A DNA stretch of 64,000 nucleotides. It comes from Methylobacterium bullatum (GTDB lineage: Bacteria > Pseudomonadota > Alphaproteobacteria > Rhizobiales > Beijerinckiaceae). Position numbers and translations under genes: made by a program. Below are positions 17,356-25,552 of this stretch, in pieces. The number at the start of each line of letters is the position of its first letter. The first letter of the stretch is position 1. The notes under the pieces are model-generated. The model saw only the letters and a program-made list of their open reading frames with translations, was not told the DNA's origin and did no database searches. The stretch spans positions 4,252,001 to 4,316,000 of the forward strand of contig LR743504.1 in the NCBI GenBank assembly GCA_902712845.1. Direction: 5' to 3'.

Positions 17356-18466
17356 CGAAGGTGAGGCGGCTGCCCGTGGTCGGCACGATCACGTTGGCGG
17401 GCATCTGCGCCTGGGCTTCCAGCGCGAAGTTGAGGCCGCTGCAATGCATCGGGATCACCACGTCGGGGTCGAGTTTCCGGATCTCGGCGACGATCTGTGC
17501 CAGATAGTCCTTCGGCGCCGGCCCTAGATGGAACCCGCCGACGATGGCGTGGACCTTCTCGACGCCCGAGACGGCTTGCGCCTGACGCACCGAATTGACG
17601 ATCCCCACATGGCCGCAGGAACTGATGACGACGAGGCCCTTGCCCTTCACGTTGAAGCAGGTGGCGTGTTCGTGGACATGCTCGTCGGGGATGATCTGCC
17701 CCTGCAGTTCGGCCAGCGAATAATGGGTGGCATCGCAGCCGAGACCGTCCTTGATCCCGCGTTCCACGAATGTGTTGGGCAGGATGCGCTCGATGGAAGA
17801 ACGCTTGATCTGGCCCGTCGTGAAGGCGTGGCCGGCCACCACCGTGGGCGTCTCGCACAGGACGGTCCTGATCTTCTGCGCCGTCAGTTCGCGCCGGTCG
17901 AGCTGGCCGAAATCCGTGAACTGCCCCTGCACTTTGCTCGGGCTGACGCGGTGGCAGAAATTGTCCTCGCCGCCGGCATAGAGCGTCAGGTCGGCGGGGA
18001 GCGAGGCGCGGTACTTATCCAAAAAAGCGCTGAGGCCGCCGTAATGGTCGTGATGGCCGTGACTGACGATGAGGGCGTCGATCTTGGACGGGTCGACCTG
18101 CAGGATCTCGATGTTGTTCAGGAGCGCGTCAGGACTGTAGCCGAAATCGAGCAGGATCGTCCGCGCCTCGTCCGCACGCTGCGATTCCGCGAAGAGCGAC
18201 AGGCCCCATTGGTTGTGCAGGACCTTGCGGTAGTCGCTGCCGCGCCCGTTGCCGGGCGGCTGGTGGACGACGCCCTGCACCGTCGCCGGCTTGAGGAACT
18301 GGTCGTGGGAAGAATCGATCAGCACGCGCAGGCTGAGCCTGTCCACCGTCGGCACCTCGATGCCTGCGGCATTCGCGATCTCGATGCAGGAGAACCCCGC
18401 GGTCGCGCTCGCGGCAAAAGCCGCCGAGGCCCTCAGGAAGCCGCGCCTGTCGATCTCTCCGGCCAT
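17348..18466 (-). CDS. Tat-exported metallo-beta-lactamase-fold hydrolase
   Basis: 372-residue metal-dependent hydrolase of the metallo-beta-lactamase superfamily, nearest in look to the COG1237 (dihydropterin-metabolism-like) group: TILLDFGYSPDALLNNIEIL and SHGHHDHYGGL with H136, H138, D140, H141. Later conserved pieces are ISSCGHVGIVN, AIVGGFHLGPAP and VVIPMHCSGLNF. A twin-arginine signal (DRRGFLRASAAFAASA) predicts periplasmic location, unusual for that group. ATG 18466 is chosen over GTG 18487 because GGGGAGG sits 7 nt upstream. Overlaps the SCO1-like gene; substrate unknown. Confidence 0.85.
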   Translation of the reverse strand: MAGEIDRRGFLRASAAFAASATAGFSCIEIANAAGIEVPTVDRLSLRVLIDSSHDQFLKPATVQGVVHQPPGNGRGSDYRKVLHNQWGLSLFAESQRADEARTILLDFGYSPDALLNNIEILQVDPSKIDALIVSHGHHDHYGGLSAFLDKYRASLPADLTLYAGGEDNFCHRVSPSKVQGQFTDFGQLDRRELTAQKIRTVLCETPTVVAGHAFTTGQIKRSSIERILPNTFVERGIKDGLGCDATHYSLAELQGQIIPDEHVHEHATCFNVKGKGLVVISSCGHVGIVNSVRQAQAVSGVEKVHAIVGGFHLGPAPKDYLAQIVAEIRKLDPDVVIPMHCSGLNFALEAQAQMPANVIVPTTGSRLTFGA

Positions 18467-18926
18467 GCCATCCTCCCCGACGCTCACGCATCACATGTCT
18501 CACCATGTCGTCGGTTATAGCCGAGCTTTTCCCGGCGGGTATTCTGTATTTTCATGATGGCGAAGGTATTCGTTCTGCATTCGGCGATGTCCCTGGAATT
18601 CCATTTCTTCGGGGTGCCGGTCCCGCTGCATGTGCGACGCTCCGCCTCGACAGAGTTCCTCATCTGCACGTCGCGTGCGTCCCGGCTCCCCCTTCGGACA
18701 GCATGAGTGGCCCGCGTCCGGTCTGCGGATGGAGGGCCGCGTGCCCCGATGCGGCGCGGCTCCAGGGTGAAAGCAAGGAAAAGCCATGACGCACGCGTGA
18801 GTCAGAATAGCGTTCCCACCTTTGCAAGAACAACGGAAGCCCATTCTGTCGCCACCACACTATACAAGTGTCGTCACAAGACGAATCCAGGATTGCCTGG
18901 GCCGTCATCGACGAGGCGGCGGGCCG
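18467..18926. other. Divergent intergenic region, no gene supported
   Basis: 460 bp between the leftward metallo-hydrolase pair and the rightward OsmC-ABC operon. Open frames here have no family features and atypical composition. It presumably carries both promoters; no clear hexamers, operator or riboswitch could be assigned. Confidence 0.5.
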
Positions 18927-19493
18927 ATGGGCGACATAGACTCGTATCTCGAGGCGAAGCGCCGCGCGCTCGACCTGCGCACCAGGCGCATTCGCGAAGG
19001 CGAGGTGTCGGCAGTGTCCCTGGCGGCGCGCGCGACGGTGGAAGGCGGCAGCGGCGTGCGCCGGGTCGGAATCCGCCGGCACGCGATCGTCAGCGACAGC
19101 GGCCCTGATCTCGCGGGCTTCGATCTCGGGCCGAGTTCGCCGGAACTGCAGCTCGGGGTCCTCGGCTCGTGCCTCGCGCATACGGTGCTGATCCAGGCCG
19201 CGCTTCAGGACGTGCCGATCACGTCGCTGGAGGTGGAGGTCTCCGGAACCTTCGATCCCCGTGCGGGCGCGGAGGGTTACGAGGACGTCCACGTCCATCC
19301 GCACGACCTGTCTTACGAGGTGCGTCTCGATTCACCGGCCGATCCGGCCCGGATCGCGGCGCTTCACGCGCGGGTCGAGAAGGCCTGCCCCATCCTCAAC
19401 CTGCTGCGCCTGCCACAGGGCGTGAGCGGTCGCTTCACCGATGCCGCTCCGGTTCGCCGGGCGGATGCAGATTCAAGGGAGATCAATCCGTGA
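18927..19493 (+). CDS. OsmC-family protein
   Basis: OsmC/Ohr-fold protein of 188 residues. The two cysteines that define the family active site are present: C82 in LGSCLAHTVLIQAAL and C154 in EKACPILNLL. OsmC and Ohr members reduce organic or fatty-acid hydroperoxides; some relatives encoded next to sulfonate transporters have unknown roles. ATG 18927 is the first start consistent with the fold. Its stop overlaps the GTG start of the following binding protein (GTGA), so it is translationally coupled to the ABC importer. A role in handling reactive sulfur species is possible but only inference. Confidence 0.87.
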   Translation: MGDIDSYLEAKRRALDLRTRRIREGEVSAVSLAARATVEGGSGVRRVGIRRHAIVSDSGPDLAGFDLGPSSPELQLGVLGSCLAHTVLIQAALQDVPITSLEVEVSGTFDPRAGAEGYEDVHVHPHDLSYEVRLDSPADPARIAALHARVEKACPILNLLRLPQGVSGRFTDAAPVRRADADSREINP

Positions 19494-20452
19494 CGATTAC
19501 CAGACGCCGCGTGCCGGGCCTGCTCCTCGCGCTCGGAGCCAGCCTCGCCGCCCTCACCGGCGCCGTCGCCGAGGAGGCCGCGCCGAAGGAGTTCCGGATC
19601 GGCTACCAGAAGATCGGCCTCATCGTCGTCGCGCGGCAGCAGGGGGTGATCGAGAAGCGCCTCGCCGCGCAGGGGACCAAGGTGCAGTGGGTCGAGTTCC
19701 AGGCCGGGCCTCCCCTGCTCGAAGCCCTGAGCGCGGGCAGCATCGATTTCGGCTATACCGGAGACGCGCCGCCGATCTTCTCGCAGGCGGCGGGCGGCAA
19801 CCTCGTCTATGTCAGCGCCGCGGCGCCTTCTGGCGACGGCGAGGCGATCCTGGTCAAGGAGGCTTCGCCGATCCGGTCAGTCGCCGACCTGAAGGGCAAG
19901 AAGGTCGCGTTCGGTCGCGGCACGAGCGCGCACAACCTCCTCATCGCCGCCCTGGAGAAGGCCGGCCTGACCTTCGCGGACATCACGCCCGCCTACCTCA
20001 CGCCGGCGGATGCGGGCTCGGCCTTCGCCAACGACAGCGTCGACGCGTGGTCGATCTGGGACCCCTATTTCGCCGTGGGGCAGGCGCGGAGCAAGACCAG
20101 AATCCTGGCGACCTCCGGCCAGACCCTCGACGTATCGGCCTACTTTCTGGCGAACAGAACCTTCGCCGACAAGCATCCGGGCATCATCGTCCATAGTCTG
20201 GCGGGTCTCTCCGAGGCGGCCGCCTGGGCCGACGGGCACCGCGACGAGGTGGCCAAGGCGCTGAACGCCGTGACGGGTATCCCCTACGAGATCCAGAAGG
20301 TCGCGGCGGACCGCACCCAGTTCGGGGTCCGGCCCCTCACCGACGCGATCCTCTCGGGGCAACAGGCGACGGCCGACCGCTTCCACCGTCTCGGGCTCAT
20401 CCCCCGTGCCATTCAGGTGCGTGACGCCGTCTGGACCCCGCCGCGCACCTGA
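19490..20452 (+). CDS. ssuA: Aliphatic sulfonate-type ABC substrate-binding protein (system 2)
   Basis: 320-residue binding protein of the SsuA class. Signal RRRVPGLLLALGASLAALTGAVA is followed by FRIGYQKIGLIVVARQQGVIEKRL, VEFQAGPPLLEALSAGSIDFGYTGDAPPIFSQAAG and VDAWSIWDPYFAVGQA, all strong SsuA hallmarks. GTG 19490 overlaps the OsmC stop and has AAGGGAGA just upstream, which decides the start. It is followed by its permease and ATPase, so the operon is osmC-ssuA-ssuC-ssuB. An alkanesulfonate ligand is the family expectation. Confidence 0.9.
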   Translation: MTITRRRVPGLLLALGASLAALTGAVAEEAAPKEFRIGYQKIGLIVVARQQGVIEKRLAAQGTKVQWVEFQAGPPLLEALSAGSIDFGYTGDAPPIFSQAAGGNLVYVSAAAPSGDGEAILVKEASPIRSVADLKGKKVAFGRGTSAHNLLIAALEKAGLTFADITPAYLTPADAGSAFANDSVDAWSIWDPYFAVGQARSKTRILATSGQTLDVSAYFLANRTFADKHPGIIVHSLAGLSEAAAWADGHRDEVAKALNAVTGIPYEIQKVAADRTQFGVRPLTDAILSGQQATADRFHRLGLIPRAIQVRDAVWTPPRT

Positions 20453-20500
20453 TCCCGGCGGCCCGCCCCGTCTACTTGCAAGCCCCGGAGCCCCACCATC

Positions 20501-21388
20501 GTGACCACCCTCGACCCCATCGCGAGTCTGTCCCTGCCGGGAGCTGGCGTCCCGGCCCGGCGGGTGCCGCCGAAGGCCGTCTCCCCCTCCCTCTCGCGCC
20601 ACACCGCACAGGCCGGGTTCGGCCCCTACGGTCTTTTCGTCATCTCCTGGCTCGCCCCCGTCGCCCTCTTGGTGGCCTGGGAAGTCCTCGCCCGTGCCGG
20701 CTGGATCTCGCCGCAGGTGCTTCCGGCGCCGAGCAAGGTTCTGGCGACCGCCTGGAAGCTGACGCTGAACGGTTCGCTGCTCATCGATCTCGGCACCAGC
20801 CTGCTGCGCGCGGCGGTGGGCTTTGCCATCGGCGGCGGCATCGGTTTCGCGCTCGGAACCCTGGTCGGGTTTTCCCGTCTCGCGGAGGCGGCCATCGACC
20901 GGAGCGTCCAGATGATCCGCGCCATCCCGTTCCTCGCCCTGCTGCCCCTGGTCATCGTGTGGTTCGGCGTCGGCGAGAGCCAGAAGATCTTCCTCGTGGC
21001 GCTGGGCGTCGCCTTTCCGATCTACATCAACACCGTGCTCGGCATCCGGCAGGTGGACCCGAAGCTCGTCGAACTCGGCCGGGTCCGGAACCTCTCTCCG
21101 ATCCAGCTGATCCGCCGCATCATCCTGCCCGGTGCCCTGCCCTCGATCCTCACGGGCATCCGCTATGCCCTGGCGACGGCCTGGCTCGCCCTGGTGGTGG
21201 CCGAGACGATCGGCGCGCAATCCGGCCTCGGCTTCCTCGCGATGGATGCCCGCGAGTTCCTGCGCACCGACGTGATCGTGCTCGCCATCGTGCTCTATGC
21301 GCTGATCGGCATCGCCGCCGATTCCATCGCCCGGCACCTGGAGCGCTCGCTCCTCGCCTGGCACCCGAATTTCGGGGACCGCCGATGA
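20501..21388 (+). CDS. ssuC: Aliphatic sulfonate-type ABC permease (system 2)
   Basis: Six-helix inner-membrane permease, 295 residues. Hallmarks are VLPAPSKVLATAWKL, RAIPFLALLPLVIVWFGVGESQKIFLVALGVAFPIYINT, and the EAA loop LVELGRVRNLSPIQLIRRIILPGALPSILTGIRYAL. All are characteristic of SsuC. It starts at GTG 20501, 48 nt after the binding protein, and overlaps the ATPase gene by ATGA. About 45 polar residues precede the first helix. Confidence 0.91.
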   Translation: MTTLDPIASLSLPGAGVPARRVPPKAVSPSLSRHTAQAGFGPYGLFVISWLAPVALLVAWEVLARAGWISPQVLPAPSKVLATAWKLTLNGSLLIDLGTSLLRAAVGFAIGGGIGFALGTLVGFSRLAEAAIDRSVQMIRAIPFLALLPLVIVWFGVGESQKIFLVALGVAFPIYINTVLGIRQVDPKLVELGRVRNLSPIQLIRRIILPGALPSILTGIRYALATAWLALVVAETIGAQSGLGFLAMDAREFLRTDVIVLAIVLYALIGIAADSIARHLERSLLAWHPNFGDRR

Positions 21389-22119
21389 GCCGCGCGCATG
21401 CCGGAACGGCCGTCACCGCGCCAACTCCCTCGCGTCCCGTCGTCGTCGTCACCGACCTCACCCGCGCCTACGGTTCGCGCGTCGTCATCGACGGCCTGAA
21501 CCTCGTCATCGAGCGCGGTGAGTTCGTCGCCCTGTTGGGCGAGAGCGGTTGCGGCAAGACCACCCTGCTGCGCGCCCTGGCGGGGCTCGATCCCGTCGAT
21601 CACGGCCGCATCGACGCGCCGGGGGAGGCCGCCGTCGTCTTCCAGGAGCATCGGCTGCTGCCGTGGGACAGCCTCTGGCGGAACGTGGCGCTGGGCCTGC
21701 CGGACCGGGGGGCCCGGGAGCGCGCCGCCGCCGCGCTCTCCGAGGTCGGGCTCGGGCACCGCCTCGACGATTGGCCGCGCAATCTCTCCGGCGGTCAGGC
21801 CCAGCGCGTGGCCCTGGCCCGCGCGCTCGTGCAGGAGCCGGAACTGCTGCTGCTCGATGAGCCTTTCGCGGCCCTCGACGCGCTGACCCGCATCCGCATG
21901 CACGGGCTCGTCAAGGAACTCGTGGCCCGCCACCGGCCCGGCGTTCTCCTCGTCACCCACGATGTCGACGAGGCCATCTCGCTTGCTGACCGCGTGCTGG
22001 TGATGCGGGCGGGGATCATCGCCGCCGAGCACCGGCTCGACGGCTCCGGCGATCGGGTGGCCCTCCGCCTCCGCCTCCTCGCCGAACTCGGCGTTCACGC
22101 CGAACCCGAGCCCGACTGA
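21385..22119 (+). CDS. ssuB: Aliphatic sulfonate-type ABC ATP-binding protein (system 2)
   Basis: ATPase of 244 residues. Walker A GESGCGKTT (52-60), Q-loop VFQEHRLLPWDSLW, signature LSGGQAQRVALARAL near 133, Walker B LLLLDEPFAALDAL and H-loop VTHDVDEAI are complete. GESGCGKTTLLRALAGLD and the HRLLPW segment match SsuB. Translationally coupled to ssuC. A palindromic repeat lies 80 bp past the stop and may end or stabilise the transcript. Confidence 0.91.
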   Translation: MSRAHAGTAVTAPTPSRPVVVVTDLTRAYGSRVVIDGLNLVIERGEFVALLGESGCGKTTLLRALAGLDPVDHGRIDAPGEAAVVFQEHRLLPWDSLWRNVALGLPDRGARERAAAALSEVGLGHRLDDWPRNLSGGQAQRVALARALVQEPELLLLDEPFAALDALTRIRMHGLVKELVARHRPGVLLVTHDVDEAISLADRVLVMRAGIIAAEHRLDGSGDRVALRLRLLAELGVHAEPEPD

Positions 22120-22197
22120 GTGTTTCCCAGAGGATTTTTCGGCGGATGCTCACGCCCAATCGGATCCTCCGCCGACTTCGATCCTCCAAGCCGACCA

Positions 22198-22311
22198 CCT
22201 CATCCTGAGGTGCCCTTTGCTCGGGCAAAGGGCCTCGAAGGAGCCCTCCAGACACCAGAGCGATCCCTGGACGCCTCCTTCGAGGCCGCTACGCGGCACC
22301 TCAGGATGAGG
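22198..22311. repeat. Palindromic intergenic repeat element (long imperfect inverted repeat)
   Basis: Perfect 17-bp arms CCTCATCCTGAGGTGCC (22198-22214) and its reverse complement (22295-22311) enclose about 80 bp, with an inner pair GGCCTCGAAGGAG / CTCCTTCGAGGCC (about 22231-22243 and 22276-22288). Each outer arm is itself partly palindromic (CTCATCCTGAG). This style of element recurs between genes in Rhizobiales genomes. It lies between ssuB and an orphan binding-protein gene, where it could attenuate or stabilise mRNA. Confidence 0.85.
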
Positions 22312-22383
22312 TAAATCCTTGGAAAAACACCTCAAACAGGCCCGCCTGAACTTCCCCTCGTAGTCGATCGGCCAGAGACTCCC

Positions 22384-23397
22384 ATGACGACCTCCTTCCG
22401 CTCCCCGTCCTCCGGCCCCTCCCGCCGCCGTTTCCTCGAGACGTCCCTGCTCGGTGCAGGCGCCCTCGCCGGTGGTCTCGCGGGCCATTCGGCCGCTGCC
22501 GCCACCGGCCGCGCGACCGACACGCTGCGCCTGACCTGGGGCTATACCGGCCTCACCTTCATCGCCAAGGAGCGCGGCGAGCTGGTGAAGTCGCTCGCCA
22601 GGGACGGGATCAAGGTGGAATGGGTCGGCCCGTTCCCCAACCATGCGCCGACCCTCCAGGCGGTCACCGGCGGCACCGCCGATTTCAGCTTCGGCGGCAG
22701 CACGACGCCGGCGCTCGCTGCCATCTCCGCCGGCTCGCCGCTGGTCTTCACCCAGTTTCTCATCTACAGCCCGCGCACCACCGCCATCATCGCCAAGGAC
22801 GGGTCCGGCATCGACAAGGTCGAGGATCTCGTCGGCAAGTCGGTGGCCGTGAACCGGTCTGGTCTCGGCGAGTTCCTGGTGGTGGCGGCACTGGAGAAGC
22901 ACGGCATCGACCGTTCCAAGGTCAAGTTCGTCTATCTCAATCCGCCCGATGCCGCCCCGGCGCTCGCCTCCGGCAAGGTCGATGCGTGGTCGATGTGGAG
23001 CCCCGGCGTGGACATCGCCCGCTTCGACTACAAGGCTCACGACATCTTCCTCGAAGAGCGCGACCTGCCCTTCCAGATCGATTTCACCTCCTACCTGACG
23101 CGCCGGGATTTCGTCGCGAAGAACCCCGATCTCGTCCGCGCCTTCCATGCGGCTCTGAAGAACGACGCCGATTGGGCGTCCGCGAACACGGAAGAGGCCG
23201 AGCGGCTCACGCAGGCCAAGGCAGGCTACAGTGACCGGGTGCGCGACCACTTCATCGGCCTGCGCAAGCAGTACAAGCTCTACGCGACGGACGACCAGGC
23301 CTTCCTGTCGGAGTTCCAGAAGGCGGCCGAGTGGCTGGTCACGCGCAAGGTCCTGCCCGAGCCGGTGACCGTCACCGATCACCTCGTCCGGGTCTGA
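22384..23397 (+). CDS. ABC substrate-binding protein, sulfonate/nitrate/taurine type, without own permease
   Basis: 337-residue binding protein of the SsuA/TauA class. A twin-arginine-like signal (SRRRFLETSLLGAGALAGGL) precedes LRLTWGYTGLTFIAKERGELV. Class motifs include PTLQAVTGGTADFSFGGSTTPALAAISAGSPL, VGKSVAVNRSGLGEFLVVAALEKHG and VDAWSMWSPGVDIARF. ATG 22384 is the only good start. It follows ssuACB on the same strand after a palindromic repeat and has no permease or ATPase of its own, so it may be an alternative receptor for system 2 or for the leftward system 3. Confidence 0.87.
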   Translation: MTTSFRSPSSGPSRRRFLETSLLGAGALAGGLAGHSAAAATGRATDTLRLTWGYTGLTFIAKERGELVKSLARDGIKVEWVGPFPNHAPTLQAVTGGTADFSFGGSTTPALAAISAGSPLVFTQFLIYSPRTTAIIAKDGSGIDKVEDLVGKSVAVNRSGLGEFLVVAALEKHGIDRSKVKFVYLNPPDAAPALASGKVDAWSMWSPGVDIARFDYKAHDIFLEERDLPFQIDFTSYLTRRDFVAKNPDLVRAFHAALKNDADWASANTEEAERLTQAKAGYSDRVRDHFIGLRKQYKLYATDDQAFLSEFQKAAEWLVTRKVLPEPVTVTDHLVRV

Positions 23398-23819
23398 CGG
23401 GATTTTTCGCCTCGTGGCAGGCTCCGGTCCTCGGGGCCGGGGCCTGCCGCGGGGTCACCGCCCGAAATCTTCAGGATCGAGGGCGTCGATGCCGCGCGAA
23501 CGTGCCCGCCGTGGATCGGGCTACGGCATTCACACATCCGCTCGACGGCTGCTCCTTCTACCCAAGAGGGTGCGACAGGCGCGCCGGGCTCCCTCTCCTG
23601 GAAGGAGAGGGTTGGGGAGAGGTGTGGTCCATCACCGGAGAGGCCGCGCACCTCACCCTGTCCCTCTCCTTCCAGGAGAGGGGACCCGCGCATCCCGCGA
23701 GAGGTGTGAATGCCGTAGCCTGGAAGGAGAGGGAGCCGGTCGCGCCTCGTGTCGATGCCTTCGGCTGGCTAGAAAAGCCGTCGAGGAGATGTGTGAATCG
23801 ATTAGGTGGAGGGGGCGGG
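23398..23819. other. Gene-free region holding a repeat element
   Basis: 422 bp between two convergent genes. Most is a repeat element with 15-bp ends (separate entry) plus a further fragment of the same arm sequence at about 23720-23735. No gene is supported. Confidence 0.7.
23521..23718. repeat. Non-coding element with 15-bp terminal inverted repeats, copy 1
   Basis: The ends are perfect inverted repeats: CTACGGCATTCACAC (23521-23535) and its complement at 23704-23718. Inside, a 21-bp arm at 23591-23611 is the exact reverse complement of 23662-23682; both contain CTCCT/AGGAG cores. A shorter related copy occurs at 56603-56733, sharing 27 identical bases of the arm plus the right end. The layout resembles a MITE or large REP unit. 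No coding capacity and no adjacent transposase. Confidence 0.82.
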
Positions 23820-24698
23820 TCAGGCCATTCCGGTGGGAACGCCGATCGGCGTGAGGCGCGGCAGGGGCAGGGTGTTCCGGTCGGAATGCAGCAGCGTCAG
23901 GCAGTGATGCCTGAGTTTCGTGAAATGCGGATCGGCGATCAGATCGCGCCGGCGTGGCCGCGCGAAGTCGATGGTGAGATCGTCGAGGATGCGCCCCGGC
24001 CGCGGTGTCATCACCAGGATGCGGTCGGCGAGGAAGATCGCCTCGTCGATGTCGTGGGTGACGAAGACGATCGTCGTGCGATGCTGGCTCCAGACCTTGA
24101 GGAGCAGCTCCTGCATCGTCATGCGGGTCTGGGCGTCCAGCGCGCCGAAGGGCTCGTCCATGAGGAGGACGCGGGGGCGGGTGATGAGCGCGCGGGCGAT
24201 CTCGACGCGCTGCTGCATGCCGCCTGAGAGTTCCGCCGGATAACGGTCCTCGAAGCCGGCGAGCCCGACCTCGGCGATGAAATCCCGGGCCTGGTCCAGG
24301 CGTGCGCGTTTCGGGACGCCCTTCATCTTGAGGCCGAAGGCGACGTTGTCGATGACGCTGCGCCAGGGGAACAGCGTGTGGTGCTGGAAGACGATGCCGC
24401 GATCGGGATGAGGGCCGGTGATGGCCGCCCCGTCGAGGCTGACGCGGCCGCGATGCAGGGTGAGATGCCCGGCGACGGCACCGAGCAGGGTCGACTTCCC
24501 GCAGCCGGAAGGACCGAGGAGACAGACGAACTGCTCGGGCGCGATGTCGAGGTCGATGTTCTCGACCACATCGAAGGCGGCGGCCCCCCGGCCGAGGCGG
24601 ATGACGCCGCCCTCCATGGCGACATGGCCGCCCGACGAGGCCGCCGGCGCGATGCGCGAGGACGGCACCGGTGTCTCCAGCGCGATCGACCGGGTCAT
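23820..24698 (-). CDS. ABC ATP-binding protein, NrtD/TauB type (system 3)
   Basis: ATPase of 292 residues for a nitrate/sulfonate/taurine-class importer. Walker A GPSGCGKST (62-70), Q-loop VFQHHTLFPWRSVIDNVAFG, signature LSGGMQQRVEIARAL, Walker B VLLMDEPFGALDAQT and H-loop VTHDIDEAIFLADRI are intact. ATG 24698 overlaps the permease stop (ATGA), fixing the start; the open frame further upstream is not used. Last gene of a leftward operon of binding protein, permease and ATPase. Confidence 0.9.
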   Translation of the reverse strand: MTRSIALETPVPSSRIAPAASSGGHVAMEGGVIRLGRGAAAFDVVENIDLDIAPEQFVCLLGPSGCGKSTLLGAVAGHLTLHRGRVSLDGAAITGPHPDRGIVFQHHTLFPWRSVIDNVAFGLKMKGVPKRARLDQARDFIAEVGLAGFEDRYPAELSGGMQQRVEIARALITRPRVLLMDEPFGALDAQTRMTMQELLLKVWSQHRTTIVFVTHDIDEAIFLADRILVMTPRPGRILDDLTIDFARPRRRDLIADPHFTKLRHHCLTLLHSDRNTLPLPRLTPIGVPTGMA

Positions 24699-25552
24699 CG
24701 TTGCGCTCCGGCGCTGATCCACGGCGTCATCAGCGCGCCGGCCTGTCGCACCAGCAGGCTGGACCCCATACCGAGCAGACCGATCAGCAGCATGCCGACG
24801 ACGATGTCGTCGTAGTTCTGCAGCGTATAGGATTCCCATGTGAAGTAACCGATCCCGTACTGTCCCGAGATCATCTCCGCCGTCACGAGGCAGAACCATG
24901 CCGTTCCCATGCCGATGGCGGCCCCCGTGACGATGCTCGGCGTGGCACCTGGCAGGATCACCTCGCGCAGGATGGCGGCCTTGCCGGCGCCGAGGCTGCG
25001 GGCGGATGCGACGAGGCGCGGGTTGACGTTCTCGACGCCGTGAATGGTGTTGAGGAGGATGGGGAACAGTGCGCCCGTGAAGGTGATGAACGCCATCGAC
25101 AGCTCGGATGAGGGAAACATCAGGATCGCCAGGGGAATCCAGGCGACGGCGGGTATCGGGCGCAGCACTTCGAGGGGCGCCAGGAGGAGGTCGTTGGCCA
25201 GTCGGGAGCGGCCGATGGCCAGACCGAGGCCGATCCCGGCGGCCAGCGCCGCCAGGAAGCCGAGGAGGACCCGTGTCAGGCTGGCGGCCAGATGCGGCCA
25301 GAGCGTCGGGGATCGAACGAGGGCCAGGGCCGCGCGCGCGGCCTCGGCCGGGCTCGGCACGTTGCGGAAGCTGACGAAGCCGAGATCGACCTTGCCGGTC
25401 GCGGCGAGATGCCAGAGGGCGAGGCTCGCCAGGAGGGACGCGGCCCGCAGGGCGATGCGCCGCCCGGGAAGCAGGCGCGGGGCCGCGAGCCGGGTCGGAT
25501 CGCCCGCCCGCGCGCCCATCGGCGCGAGGGATGCCGCCGCGGAGGAACTCAT
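24695..25552 (-). CDS. ABC permease, NrtB/TauC type (system 3)
   Basis: Inner-membrane permease, 285 residues with six hydrophobic segments. Hallmarks are PLEVLRPIPAVAWIPLAILMF and the EAA loop LVASARSLGAGKAAILREVILPGATPSIVTGAAIGMG, then ETAEMISGQYGIGYFTWESYTLQNYDDIVVGM in altered form. It overlaps both neighbours by ATGA, so binding protein, permease and ATPase are translationally coupled in that order. The class covers nitrate, cyanate, sulfonate and taurine. Confidence 0.9.
   Translation of the reverse strand: MSSSAAASLAPMGARAGDPTRLAAPRLLPGRRIALRAASLLASLALWHLAATGKVDLGFVSFRNVPSPAEAARAALALVRSPTLWPHLAASLTRVLLGFLAALAAGIGLGLAIGRSRLANDLLLAPLEVLRPIPAVAWIPLAILMFPSSELSMAFITFTGALFPILLNTIHGVENVNPRLVASARSLGAGKAAILREVILPGATPSIVTGAAIGMGTAWFCLVTAEMISGQYGIGYFTWESYTLQNYDDIVVGMLLIGLLGMGSSLLVRQAGALMTPWISAGAQR

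Noticed and set aside
18505..18789. 94-codon rightward frame in the gap before the OsmC gene
   Set aside because: No signal, domain or ribosome site, and irregular composition.
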